Part shown: positions 25,760-34,664 of the stretch, piece after piece | How positions within the stretch are numbered: position 1 is the first letter of the stretch | How the letters are laid out: every line of letters starts with the position of its first letter | DNA from: Actinomadura viridilutea | GTDB lineage: Bacteria; Actinomycetota; Actinomycetes; Streptosporangiales; Streptosporangiaceae | NCBI GenBank assembly: GCA_003001795.1 | Contig: PVNI01000016.1 | Span: forward strand, 1 to 64,000 | DNA length: 64,000 nt | Direction: 5' to 3' | Position numbers and translations under genes: made by a program | Notes under the pieces: generated by a model | What the model saw: the letters and a program-made list of their open reading frames with translations, nothing else | Database searches by the model: none | What the model was told of the DNA's origin: nothing

Positions 25760-27382
25760 GTGTGGAGCACCATGCAGGACTTCCCGTTGACCATCGCGTC
25801 GATCATGCGTCACGGCACCGGCGTCTACGGTGACACGTCCGTGGCGACCTGGACGGGGGACGGGACGCGGCGCAGGACCTACGCCGAAGTCGGGGAACGG
25901 GCCGCGCGGCTGGCCAACGCGCTGCGCGGGCTCGGCGTTGACGGCGACCAGCGGGTCGCGACGTTCATGTGGAACAACACCGAGCATCTGGAGGCGTACC
26001 TGGCGGTGCCGTCCATGGGCGCCGTGCTGCACACGCTCAACATCCGGCTCTTCCCCGACCAGCTCGCCTACATCGCCGACCACGCCGAGGACCACGTCGT
26101 GATCGTCGACGGGTCGCTCGTGCCGCTGCTGGCGCCGGTGCTGCCGCGGATGAAGACCGTCAAGCACGTCGTGGTCGTGGGCGAGGCCGACACGGCGCCC
26201 CTGGCGGACGCCGGCAAGGACCTGCACGCGTACGAGGACCTGCTGGCCGCCGCCGACCCCGCGTTCGACTGGCCGGAGATCGACGAACGCTCGGCGGCCG
26301 CCATGTGCTACACCAGCGGCACCACCGGCAACCCCAAGGGCGTCGTCTACTCGCACCGTTCGGCGTACCTGCACTCGATGGCGGTCTGCACGGCCAACGC
26401 GATCGGCCTGAGCGCGGACGACCGGGTGCTGCCGGTCGTGCCGATGTTCCACGCCAACGCGTGGGGGCTGCCCTACGCGGCGCTCATGGCGGGCTCGGCC
26501 CTGATCATGCCGGACCGGTTCCTGCAGGCCGAACCGCTCGTCCGGATCATCGAGACGGAGCGTCCCACGGTCGCGGGCGCGGTCCCGACGATCTGGAACG
26601 ACGTGCTGCGGCACGCGCGCGAGAACGGCGGCGACCTCGGGTCGCTGCGGCTGGTGCCGTGCGGCGGCTCGGCGGTGCCCGAAGCGCTGATGCGCGGCTA
26701 CGACGAGGTCGGCGTGCGGATCGTCCAGGCGTGGGGGATGACCGAGACGTCCCCGGTGGCGACGGTCGCGCACCCGCCCGTCACGGCCGAGGGCGACGAG
26801 GCGTGGCGTTACCGCCTCACGCAGGGCCGCATCCTGGCCGGGCTGGAAGTCCGCATCGTCGGCGACGGCGACGTGGTGCTGCCGAACGACGGCACGTCGG
26901 TCGGCGAGGTGGAGATCCGCGGACCGTGGGTCACCGGCGCCTACTACCGCGACGAGGACCCGGGCCGCTTCCACGACGGCTGGCTGCGCACCGGCGACGT
27001 CGGCACCTTCTCCAAGGACGGCTACCTGGTGCTGACCGACCGCGCCAAGGACGTGATCAAGTCGGGCGGGGAGTGGATCTCCTCGGTGGAGCTGGAGAAC
27101 CGGCTCATGGCCCATCCCGACGTCGTGGAGGCCGCCGTGGTGGGCGTGCCCGACGACCGCTGGCAGGAGCGGCCGCTGGCCTCGGTGGTCCTCCGCGAGG
27201 GCGCCGCGGTCACCGCCCAGGAGCTCCGAGAGTTCTTGGCGGGGAGCGTCCCCCGCTGGCAGCTTCCGGAGCGGTGGACGTTCATCGCCGAGGTCCCCAA
27301 GACCTCCGTCGGCAAGTTCGACAAGAAGGTGCTGCGAAGGCGCTACGCCGAGGGCGAACTCGACGTCGTGCGCGCCGACTGA
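25760..27382 (+). CDS. Long-chain fatty-acid--CoA ligase (FadD-like AMP-binding enzyme)
   Basis: 540 residues of the ANL superfamily: activates a fatty acid as acyl-AMP, then transfers it to CoA. The P-loop-like motif YTSGTTGNPKG (about residue 184), the WGMTETSP motif (about residue 330), and the hinge/C-terminal LTDRAKDVIKSGGEWIS plus catalytic-lysine region VPKTSVGKFDKK are intact. GTG 25760 (reading WSTMQDFPLT after the start) is chosen because GGAGG is six bases upstream and homologues begin so. It stands alone. Confidence 0.94.
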   Translation: MWSTMQDFPLTIASIMRHGTGVYGDTSVATWTGDGTRRRTYAEVGERAARLANALRGLGVDGDQRVATFMWNNTEHLEAYLAVPSMGAVLHTLNIRLFPDQLAYIADHAEDHVVIVDGSLVPLLAPVLPRMKTVKHVVVVGEADTAPLADAGKDLHAYEDLLAAADPAFDWPEIDERSAAAMCYTSGTTGNPKGVVYSHRSAYLHSMAVCTANAIGLSADDRVLPVVPMFHANAWGLPYAALMAGSALIMPDRFLQAEPLVRIIETERPTVAGAVPTIWNDVLRHARENGGDLGSLRLVPCGGSAVPEALMRGYDEVGVRIVQAWGMTETSPVATVAHPPVTAEGDEAWRYRLTQGRILAGLEVRIVGDGDVVLPNDGTSVGEVEIRGPWVTGAYYRDEDPGRFHDGWLRTGDVGTFSKDGYLVLTDRAKDVIKSGGEWISSVELENRLMAHPDVVEAAVVGVPDDRWQERPLASVVLREGAAVTAQELREFLAGSVPRWQLPERWTFIAEVPKTSVGKFDKKVLRRRYAEGELDVVRAD

Positions 27383-27440
27383 CACTCGTCTCGACAGTCG
27401 CCTTGACGGTGTCTGACCGGTTTCGCGGCGTGGATACCGT

Positions 27441-27458
27441 GCGGTATTCGAATACCGC
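27441..27458. promoter_or_regulatory. 18-bp perfect palindrome
   Basis: GCGGTATTCGAATACCGC is its own reverse complement. It lies 59 bp after the acyl-CoA ligase stop and 150 bp before the next start, so it may be an operator or a cruciform terminator without loop. The absence of a loop favours a protein-binding site. Confidence 0.5.
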
Positions 27459-27608
27459 GGGTTCCACGGTTCTCACCTCTGGGTCATCCTTCTGCCCATT
27501 TCGCGGGATCATGTGGTGCAGATGGGGCGGTGGGGTGTATTCAGAGTGGGCCGATTGTCCAGATGGCTCCGCTGGGGCCGGACTCCCATGCGGATGCGGG
27601 GAGCGCTC

Positions 27609-29327
27609 ATGCCCAGATGGTCCTCGTTCGACGGCGCCGCCGACCGCACGTTGGTGCAGGGCATTAACAGCGGCGACGGGACCTCCCTGGCCGCGCTCTA
27701 CGATGCGTACTCCGAGCGCCTTTACGATTACTGCGTGTCGATGACGGGCGAATATAAAACGGCCGTCGACATTGTGCACGACACGTTCATCGACGCCTGG
27801 CGCCGCGCGCCGCGCATGCGCGACCACACGCGGCTGCGCGCCTGGCTGTACGGGGCGGCGCGACGCCGCTGCCTGCAGCGTGGACGCACCCGGAACCTGC
27901 ACTGGGAGCAGGACGCCGATTTCGCCGACCTCCTCCGGGGCGGCGGCGCCTCCCGCGACGCGGACCCGCGCGCCGACGGGACCGCCGCGGCGGACGCCGC
28001 CGCGCCGCCGGACGAGGCCGCGCCGGACGCCGCCGAGCTGTCCGAGCTGCTCGAACGCTCGCTGGCCCGCCTGGACCCGTACGACCAGGAGATGCTCCTG
28101 CTCAGCGTGCGGCACGGCCTCGACTCCGCCGAGATCGGCGCCGCGATGGGGCTGTCGGCGCGGCGCGCCGCCGCGCGGACCGCGCGGGCGCACGCCCGCC
28201 TGCGCACCGCCTACGAGGACGAGCAGGCCATGCTGGCGCGCCGCTGCCCGGCCGCCCACCACCAGTCCGACGCCGCCGAGGACACCGGACCGCCCCACCG
28301 CGCCCGCGCCGCCGCGACCGAACGGCGGAGCGGGCGGTCGCGGCGCCCCGCCGGCGTCCTCACCGCGCGGCGTCCTCACCGCGCCGCGGACGCCGCCGCG
28401 TCCGGCGTCTCCGTGACGCCCGCTCCCGACGCCCCGCCGGGCGATCGGAACCTCAGCGGCGACGACGAGCGGCAGCACGACGACTGCCCGAGGTGCCGGA
28501 GCCGCCGCCGGGTGAAGGCCGCGGCGCTGCTCGTCCACGCGCCGTCCCCGGTGCTGCCCGCGGCGCTGCGGCACCGCATCATGCACACCGCCACCGACCC
28601 CGAACTGGCCGGGTACCGGACCGACATCGCCGCGCGCGGCGGCCCCCTGACCCCCGACGGCATGCCCAACCAGCCCGACGTGCCGTCGCCGTACACCCGC
28701 CGGTGGCTGTTCTCGGGGGGCGGCATGGCGGGCGCCCTGGTCGCCGCGCTGGTGGCGGCCCTGCTGATCGGCCCCGGGCTGCCCCCGTCCACGATCTCCT
28801 GGCCGCCGTTCCGGACCCACCCGCAGCCCGCCGTCACGCCCGACCGGCCGACGCATCGGCCGGACGGCAACGGCGGCACCGACGCGCGCCCGCCGCTCGC
28901 TCAGGCGCCCGGCGGCCCGGGCGTCCCGCCCGGGGTGTCGCCCCGGCCGGGCGGAGACCGCCCGACGCCGTCGCCGTCGTCGCCGGTGTCGCCGTCGCCG
29001 AGCCCGCCGACGACGCCGCCCGTGCCCCCGTCCCGGCCCGGCGTGCCGACCGTGGTGCCCGCCAAGGTGGAGCTGTACGGCACCAAGACCGCCCAGGTGC
29101 GGCTGACCGCCGAGAACGGTCCCATGGTGTGGAGCTCGAGCGCGTCCACCGACAAGATCACCGTCTCCCCCGCCAACGGCACCCTCCAGGACGGCGACTC
29201 GGTCGACGTGACGATCACCCTCCACACCTCGTTCCTGAACCCGCCGGGCGAAGGCTCCGTCGTCTTCTCCGCCGACAAGGGCACCAGCAGCCAGCTGAGC
29301 GTCGTCTGGGGCTTCTACTTCATCTGA
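27609..29327 (+). CDS. Sigma-70-like factor fused to a membrane helix and extracellular domain
   Basis: 572 residues. Residues 10-95 are sigma region 2 (LVQGINSGDGTSLAALYDAY, VDIVHDTFIDAWRRA) and 150-215 a region-4-like helix-turn-helix (LDPYDQEMLLLSVRHGLDSA, EIGAAMGLSARRA). A cysteine pair (DDCPRCRS) and basic segment follow, a transmembrane helix near 370-390 (GALVAALVAALLIGPGL), a Pro/Ser linker and a C-terminal beta-sandwich-like domain of about 90 residues. It therefore looks like a membrane-bound sigma factor with its own sensor. ATG 27609 has GGGGAG five bases upstream. Confidence 0.82.
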   Translation: MPRWSSFDGAADRTLVQGINSGDGTSLAALYDAYSERLYDYCVSMTGEYKTAVDIVHDTFIDAWRRAPRMRDHTRLRAWLYGAARRRCLQRGRTRNLHWEQDADFADLLRGGGASRDADPRADGTAAADAAAPPDEAAPDAAELSELLERSLARLDPYDQEMLLLSVRHGLDSAEIGAAMGLSARRAAARTARAHARLRTAYEDEQAMLARRCPAAHHQSDAAEDTGPPHRARAAATERRSGRSRRPAGVLTARRPHRAADAAASGVSVTPAPDAPPGDRNLSGDDERQHDDCPRCRSRRRVKAAALLVHAPSPVLPAALRHRIMHTATDPELAGYRTDIAARGGPLTPDGMPNQPDVPSPYTRRWLFSGGGMAGALVAALVAALLIGPGLPPSTISWPPFRTHPQPAVTPDRPTHRPDGNGGTDARPPLAQAPGGPGVPPGVSPRPGGDRPTPSPSSPVSPSPSPPTTPPVPPSRPGVPTVVPAKVELYGTKTAQVRLTAENGPMVWSSSASTDKITVSPANGTLQDGDSVDVTITLHTSFLNPPGEGSVVFSADKGTSSQLSVVWGFYFI

Positions 29328-29750
29328 CGGCCCGGACCACGTCCGCCCGACGCCGCACGCGGCGGCCGCGATCCGCCGTCCCACCGCGTCGACCTGTCCT
29401 GCCCGCCGCGCTCCGGACCCAAGCCCGTGCCGTCCCGCCCGCCACGGCCGCCGAAACCTTGCGGCAGGAGGGACGCCACGCAGTCATGCGCGCCGTGAGC
29501 AGCCGCTTGCGGCGATGTCCAAGGCCGCCCGCCAAACAGTTCGCACAGCCCCACGTCCAGACCCGAAACGCTCCCGCGTTCCACGCGCGAGCGGCCTGAC
29601 CGCGCCGACCATGCGCGGACGCTGAGAGCCCGGCTCACATCCTCCCCGCATGCCGCCGATCCCGACGCCGTTCTCAGCGCCGCACAACGCCGAATGAGGC
29701 GGTATGAAAGAGTTGGTGGCCTTGGTGTCTCCGTCGAAGGATCATCCGAG
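29328..29750. other. Intergenic region, nothing recognised
   Basis: 423 bp between the membrane-sigma gene and the TrmH-like gene. Short frames on both strands are not supported by codon pattern or family similarity. No hairpin or RNA gene was recognised. Confidence 0.4.
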
Positions 29751-30569
29751 GTGGGCAAGGAACTGCGCGTCACACGCCGCAACGCACGCTTCCAGCAGTG
29801 GCAGGCCCTGCTGACGAACCGCACCAAGCGGCAGCGGGCGGGCGAGTTCATCGTGCAGGGCGTCCGTCCCATCACCCTCGCCGTCGAGCACGGGTGGACG
29901 ATCCGCGCCCTGATCTACGACGACGCGCGCGAGCTGTCGACGTGGGCGACGGGCATTCTCGACCGCGCGCCCGAGGCGCAGCGCGTCGCCATGGCCCCCG
30001 ACCTGCTCGCCGAGCTCGGCGGCAAGTCCGAGGACGTGCCCGAGCTGCTGGCCGTGGTCGCCCTCCCGCCGGACGACCTGACCCGCATCGCGCCGACCCC
30101 GTCCTTCCTCGCGGTCGCGTTCGACCGGCCGACCAGCCCCGGCAACATCGGCACGCTCATCCGCTCGGCCGACGCGTTCGGCGCCCACGGCGTGATCATC
30201 AACGGGCACGCGGCCGACCCCTACGACCCCAAGGCCGTCCGGGCGTCCACAGGATCGCTGTTCGCGGTGCCGACCGTCCGGGCCCGTTCCCACCGCGAGG
30301 TCATGCGCCGGGTGGACGAGCTGCGCGCGGACGGCCTGCCGATCACCGTCGTCGGCACCGACGAGAAGGGCGAGGTCGACATCACCGAGCAGGACCTCAC
30401 GGGCCCCGTCCTGCTGGTGGTCGGCAACGAGACCGGCGGGCTGAGCGCCGGCTGGCGCGAGTCCTGCGACGTGATGGTCCGCATTCCGATCACCGGCTCG
30501 GCCAGCTCCCTCAACGCCGCGTCCGCCGCCACCGTCGCCCTCTACGAAACCGCCCGCCAACGCGCCTGA
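29751..30569 (+). CDS. TrmH/SpoU-family RNA 2'-O-methyltransferase
   Basis: 272 residues. An N-terminal RNA-binding-like substrate domain (RNARFQQWQALLTNRTKRQR, GEFIVQGVRPITLAVEHG) is followed by the knotted SPOUT domain with the three SpoU motifs: DRPTSPGNIGTLIRSADAFG, LVVGNETGGLS and IPITGSASSLNAASAATVALYE. It probably uses S-adenosylmethionine to methylate rRNA or tRNA ribose; the exact base is unknown. GTG 29751 is chosen as the start just before the conserved region. Confidence 0.92.
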   Translation: MGKELRVTRRNARFQQWQALLTNRTKRQRAGEFIVQGVRPITLAVEHGWTIRALIYDDARELSTWATGILDRAPEAQRVAMAPDLLAELGGKSEDVPELLAVVALPPDDLTRIAPTPSFLAVAFDRPTSPGNIGTLIRSADAFGAHGVIINGHAADPYDPKAVRASTGSLFAVPTVRARSHREVMRRVDELRADGLPITVVGTDEKGEVDITEQDLTGPVLLVVGNETGGLSAGWRESCDVMVRIPITGSASSLNAASAATVALYETARQRA

Positions 30570-30710
30570 CCGCGCACCCACGGCCGACACCGCTTGCGCG
30601 CCGTTGGTCAGCCCGGCCGCACCACCAGCGTGCCCAGCGCATCTCATGCCGCGCTTCGCCGCTCCTGTTCCTCGCGGCCGGACTGCTCGGCGGCGGCGAC
30701 CTCGGCGCGG

Positions 30711-30975
30711 GGTGTCGAGGAACTCCTCGGTGGGCTCGTCGTCGAGCAGGTAGGCCATGTTCAGCACGGGCATACCGGTGTGGCCGGACAGCCGCTGGTC
30801 CCGCGGGGTGCCGGCGTGAGGCGCGCGCGTACCGGGTGAGCCGTTCGTGCACCGACTGGGCGTAGTCGCTGATGCGGCGGTGACAAGCGTGAGGTGCTCT
30901 TCAAAAGCGAAGCAGACCTGCGCACGGAGCTGGCGCAGGCGGTCGCGAGGCCCGAAGAGATGGCGGGCTCTGGAG
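30711..30975 (-). pseudogene. Decayed GvpL/GvpF gas vesicle protein fragment
   Basis: On the minus strand three frames carry successive pieces of one protein: RLRQLRAQV and EEHLTLVT, then DYAQSVHERLTRYARASR, then RDQRLSGHTGMPVLNMAYLL and DDEPTEEFLD. The order VHERL..RLSGHTG..VLNxAYLLD is the C-terminal pattern of GvpL/GvpF proteins. Frameshifts separate the pieces and no intact start or stop exists. No other gvp gene is in the window. The rest of the 30570-31331 gap is unrecognised. Confidence 0.5.
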
Positions 30976-31331
30976 GAGAACGGCCCGTTCTTCGAACCCA
31001 GTGGAAGGTCATCGCGGCCACCCCAGCACATGCGCGAAACGCGAACTGGCGAGGACGTGGCCGACGTGCTTCAGGCAACGGGTTGGCCGCCCTGGCCGCA
31101 CGATCCGACGAGCACGCGCCTCACGCCTGGGGCCGACGAGGCCCGGACGCGAATCTCCTCTCCGTCAAGCTCTCGACGATCTACGCGCTCGCCACGGCCG
31201 GGAGCCGTGACCGCTGGAGCGCGCCTCGAACCCATCGGCACAAGCCACGTACAAGAACTGCGGCCGCTCCCCGAGCGCAACGAAAACGCCTCCGTTGAGA
31301 GCGTTCACCCTCGACGGAGGCGCTGTAACCG

Positions 31332-31421
31332 CGGAGGATCGGGGATTTGAACCCCGGATGGGCGGAAAGCCCAAACCGCATTAGCAGTGCGGCGCCATAG
31401 ACCGGACTAGGCGAATCCTCC
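31332..31421 (-). tRNA. tRNA-Ser (anticodon GCU)
   Basis: On the minus strand GGAGGAT pairs with ATCCTCC. The anticodon stem CGCA/TGCG closes a loop with anticodon GCT; a long variable arm and a T-arm (GGGGTTCAAATCCCC) follow, discriminator G. CCA is not encoded. Confidence 0.96.
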
Positions 31422-31550
31422 AAGCAAGGCACAGGCTACCGGTTGGCGAACCAACCGGCAAAGGGCCTGGGCCAAGCACCAGCATAGCCGCATCCGAGCG
31501 GTGCGTCGGCGCCCGTCCCCCACCGTCCGACGGGAGACGGGCGCATCCGC

Positions 31551-31970
31551 TCAGAGCCGGAAGCCGATGTTGGCGAACCCGCACGCCTTGCCGAGGTCCT
31601 GCGCGTTCTTCATCATCGCGCTGGTGTCCGGCCGGGTGGTGGAGGACAGGTTGCCGGAGCTGAGGTTGCGCAGCATGGTCGCCGTGTTCTCCAGGTCCCC
31701 GGCGAACCGGGTCGCGGCCGACTCCACGTCGCCGCCGGCCTTCTGCCCCTCGGCCCGGATCTTCGCCGCGGCGTCGGACCACTTCTGGGCGGTCTCCGCG
31801 CCCCCCGTCGTGAGCGCCGCCGACCCGCCGGCGGTCAGCGACCGCAGTTCGCTCTCGATGTTGTCGCAGGCGGCCTTCTTCTCCCCGCCGATCAGGCCGC
31901 AGGCGGTGGTGGAGAGCAGCGCGCCGCCGACGACCAGGACGCCGGCGAGCTTGGCGGCTGACATGCGCAT
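31551..31970 (-). CDS. Small secreted lipoprotein
   Basis: 139 residues: signal peptide MRMSAAKLAGVLVVGGALL with lipobox STTAC (Cys about residue 26), then a helical Ala/Gly-rich domain (ACDNIESELRSLTAGG, WSDAAAKIRAEGQKAGG, ATMLRNLSSGNL). ATG 31970 has AAAGGAG eight bases upstream. The helical repeats resemble WXG-like or cell-envelope lipoproteins but no family is recognised. Confidence 0.75.
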   Translation of the reverse strand: MRMSAAKLAGVLVVGGALLSTTACGLIGGEKKAACDNIESELRSLTAGGSAALTTGGAETAQKWSDAAAKIRAEGQKAGGDVESAATRFAGDLENTATMLRNLSSGNLSSTTRPDTSAMMKNAQDLGKACGFANIGFRL

Positions 31971-32148
31971 GAGAAGTACTCCTTTGAGAGGGGGTTGACC
32001 CGCGGGCCCCCGTGACCGCGCGGGCCTCTGTGTCTCGGCTCCCTCTTTGGCGCACCGCCCGTCCGCACGGTTCCACGCCCCCGAAGCCCTGACTCCGGGA
32101 ATCGATTCGCGGACCGCCCCCATCAACCGGTACAGTTATCTCCGGCCG

Positions 32149-32224
32149 GCAGCCGTAGCTCAATGGATAGAGCATCTGACTACGGATCAGAAGGTTGGGG
32201 GTTCGAATCCCTCCGGCTGCGCCA
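32149..32224 (+). tRNA. tRNA-Arg (anticodon ACG)
   Basis: GCAGCCG pairs with CGGCTGC; D-arm GCTCAATGGATAGAGC; anticodon stem TCTGA/TCAGA with loop CTACGGA (anticodon ACG, read ICG after editing); T-arm GGGGGTTCGAATCCCTCC; the CCA tail is encoded (32222-32224). Confidence 0.97.
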
Positions 32225-32232
32225 CAGGTCAG

Positions 32233-32263
32233 AGGCCCCTTGCGATCACCGCAAGGGGCCTTT
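32233..32263 (+). terminator. Terminator of tRNA-Arg
   Basis: A 12-bp stem AGGCCCCTTGCG / CGCAAGGGGCCT with a five-base loop, followed by TTGCGTT, lies nine bases after the tRNA 3' end. Classical intrinsic terminator shape. Confidence 0.85.
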
Positions 32264-32408
32264 GCGTTGACGGCTTCACTCCCAGCGGGGGCGCCTGTGC
32301 GGCCTCATCCGGCCAGGTGTGCGGCCGCTTGCGGCCACAACGCTCCGGCCGCAAGCAGTGATCAAGGCTCTTGTCGTGACCTTGTGAAGGACACGGTGGG
32401 ATGTTCGC

Positions 32409-32640
32409 CGGGAGGCGCCGAGCAGGTCGGCCCCGGCTCCCGGCGCGCGTTTCACGATCACCGGCTCCCAGCCGCCCTGGCGCAGGCGGACCGTGGTGCG
32501 AGCCCGCGGTCCGATGACCCCGCCGCGCAGCAGCCGGTGCCCGGTGACCTCGGCGCGGAGGCGCGGGAGCTGCCTGCGGACGTGGCCGAGCGGGCGGCGT
32601 CGTCGCACGTGGCGCAGAGGGCGGTGACGAGGTTGTAGAG
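32409..32640 (-). pseudogene. Chimeric fossil: hydrogenase-like large-subunit piece joined to flavoprotein piece
   Basis: Read on the minus strand from 32640, LYNLVTALCATCDDAA, then after a frame change VRRQLPRLRAEVTGHRLLRGGV, match residues about 252-299 of the large subunit encoded at 43338-44852. Forty bases (32516-32555) are identical to 44196-44235 in reverse complement. The frame then runs straight into TTVRLRQGGWEPVIVKRAPG, which matches the N-terminal FAD region of the monooxygenase at 34665. No start, stop or intact domain remains. The rest of the 32264-33162 gap shows nothing else I recognise. Confidence 0.75.
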
Positions 32641-33162
32641 GCGTTCCGGTTTCAATATTGCGGGTAACCGATGGGATCTGCTCGGTCCTGCTTGATGGAC
32701 GAACACGTCTTCGGTGAGGCTCCCACTCCGGACGGGCGGGGGCGGGCAGGGAAGATGCGGGAGAAGCGCGGCTACGCCGCTTCAGTAGGGAGAGTGATCA
32801 AGCACAGGCCCTCGTGCTCGGCGATGTCCTCGGTGCTGAGGGGACGGTGGCTGAGGCGCCGACCGTGAGTCAGGAGCCATCGGTGGGGCGGCGCCGTTCG
32901 CTTCGCCGGTGCGGTGACGATTCCTCCTCGTGGCGACGTCATCGTTGCGGGAGAGCATGATCACGTCGCTCAGCCTGTTTCTCGATGCGTCGGCTTCAGT
33001 GTCGCGGTTCCATCCACTCGGTCAGCTCTTGCGGCGTGACCGTCTGCCGAGTGCACGCTTCTTGATCTCTCCGGGGCGCGATCCGCGTCTCGGCGGTGGG
33101 CTCGTGTGCCTGTTGCCGGCAGCGTGCCTGCGGTGTGGGGCGATCGCTGGTGCGCGGCGGGG

Positions 33163-33618
33163 TTACGGCGTGGTGGTCGGCTGTTGATCGTCGAGGGGGA
33201 TCGGTGCCCTGCCCGCGACGGTGTCGAGCAGGTGGGTGAGCAGGCGGCGGTCGTCCTCCTGCAGGCGCTCGGTGGAGGGCGCGAGCGCCACGCGGACCTC
33301 TTCTAGGAGCCGTTCAGCGAGTTCGCGGCCCTGCTCCGTGAGGGACACGTCGACCACCCTGCGGTCCTCCGGTGACCTGCCGCGCGCCACGAGGCCGCGA
33401 CGTTCGGCGCGTTCGACCAGGCCGGACAGCGTGGACTTGTCGAGCCCCAGGAGCGCCGCAAGGTCTGTCATGCGCGCCCGGCGGTCGCGCAGGAAGCCGA
33501 GCAGCCGCAGCTGTGTGAGGGACAAGTCGTGCTCCGCGGCGACGCGGGTGAGCACGGTCGTCACTCGGAAGGACATACGGACGAGGGCGTCCTCGAGCGT
33601 GCCGTCGTCGGGACTCAT
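33163..33618 (-). CDS. MarR-family transcriptional regulator
   Basis: 151 residues: SLTQLRLLGFLRDRRARMTDLAALLG, recognition helix LDKSTLSGLVERAERRGLV and wing RSPEDRRVVDVSLTEQG. It is divergent from the oxidoreductase/flavin-monooxygenase operon, and two copies of a 15-bp site fill the gap, so autoregulation and control of the operon are likely. ATG 33618. Confidence 0.93.
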   Translation of the reverse strand: MSPDDGTLEDALVRMSFRVTTVLTRVAAEHDLSLTQLRLLGFLRDRRARMTDLAALLGLDKSTLSGLVERAERRGLVARGRSPEDRRVVDVSLTEQGRELAERLLEEVRVALAPSTERLQEDDRRLLTHLLDTVAGRAPIPLDDQQPTTTP

Positions 33619-33639
33619 GCGGCGATCCTACTTGACATG

Positions 33640-33682
33640 GTTTGCAGTACCAACCATCCTGTGGGTTGTTGGTAATACAAAC
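33640..33682. promoter_or_regulatory. Paired MarR operators
   Basis: GTTTGCAGTACCAAC (33640-33654) and GTTGGTAATACAAAC (33668-33682) are the same 15-bp site in opposite orientation (consensus GTTTGNANTACCAAC). TTGACA at 33632-33637 and TAATAC at 33673-33678 could be promoter elements overlapped by the sites. The GGAAGGAG ribosome site of the downstream gene starts at 33688. Confidence 0.7.
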
Positions 33683-33700
33683 TAATCGGAAGGAGCCATC

Positions 33701-34627
33701 ATGCGCGCAGCCGTGTTCACCGCCTTCGACGCCCCGCCGCAGTACGGCGAGTACGCCGACCCGATCCCCCAGGGAGGGGACGGGATGGTCGTGGACGTCC
33801 TCGCGGCCCCTCTGCACCGCTTGACCAAGGGCCGGGCCAGCGGCCGGCACTACAGCAGCAGCGGCACGCTCCCGCTCGTCCCCGGCGTCGACGGCGTCGT
33901 GCGCGACCCGGAGGGCAACCTCAGGTACGCGGTCGTGGACGACGGCGCCCTGGGCACGTTCGCCGAGAAGACCGTGATCGACCCCAGGCGCAGCGTGCTG
34001 CTGCCGGACGGCGTCGACCCCGTGCGCATCGCCGCCGCGATGAACCCGGCCATGTCCTCCTGGCTCGCGCTGCGCCGCCGCATCGAGTTCCGCGAGGGGC
34101 AGAGCGTCCTCGTGCTCGGCGCCACGGGCAGCGCCGGACGCATGGCGGTGCAGATCGCCAAGCGGTTCGGCGCCGCACGCGTGATCGCCGCCGGACGCGA
34201 CGCCTCCCGGCTCGCCGCGCTGCGCGAGCTGGGCGCGGACGAGACGGTGACGTTCGACCAGGCCGACCGCGCCGCCGACGTCGACGTCGTCATCGACTAC
34301 GTGTGGGGGGAACCGTCCGCGCTCGCGATGACAGCGATGGTCAAGGCCCGTCGCGACCGCGGCGCCCCGCTGGAGTGGGTGCAGATCGGGTCGGTCGCCG
34401 GCGAGACGAGTCCGTTCCCCGCGGCGCTGCTGCGCGCGGCCAGGCTGCAGATCTGCGGCAGCGGCATCGGCTCGGTGTCGCCCCTGGACATCCTCGAGGA
34501 GCTGCCGGAACTCGCCGCCGCGGTGCACGCCGGCGAGATCGACGTGCAGGCGCGTCCCGTCCCCCTGACCGATGTCACCGAGACGTGGAACGCGGAGACC
34601 GACGACCGCATCGTCTACGTCCCGTGA
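33701..34627 (+). CDS. Zinc-independent alcohol dehydrogenase/quinone oxidoreductase family protein
   Basis: 308 residues of the medium-chain reductase fold: MRAAVFTAFDAPPQYGEYAD, substrate domain VPGVDGVVRDPEGN, nucleotide loop VLVLGATGSAGRMAVQIAKRFGA (about residue 140) and CSGIGSVSP-like C-terminus. It lacks the structural-zinc cysteine group. ATG 33701 has GGAAGGAG at good spacing. First gene of a two-gene unit with the flavin monooxygenase, controlled by the divergent MarR repressor; possibly a quinone or xenobiotic detoxification unit. Confidence 0.9.
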   Translation: MRAAVFTAFDAPPQYGEYADPIPQGGDGMVVDVLAAPLHRLTKGRASGRHYSSSGTLPLVPGVDGVVRDPEGNLRYAVVDDGALGTFAEKTVIDPRRSVLLPDGVDPVRIAAAMNPAMSSWLALRRRIEFREGQSVLVLGATGSAGRMAVQIAKRFGAARVIAAGRDASRLAALRELGADETVTFDQADRAADVDVVIDYVWGEPSALAMTAMVKARRDRGAPLEWVQIGSVAGETSPFPAALLRAARLQICGSGIGSVSPLDILEELPELAAAVHAGEIDVQARPVPLTDVTETWNAETDDRIVYVP

Positions 34628-34664
34628 ACACCGTCCCCGGTCTCGATACGCACTGAGGAGAGAC

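Noticed and set aside
30570..31331. Integrative element attached to tRNA-Ser(GCU)
   Set aside because: No integrase and no duplicated tRNA end was found nearby.
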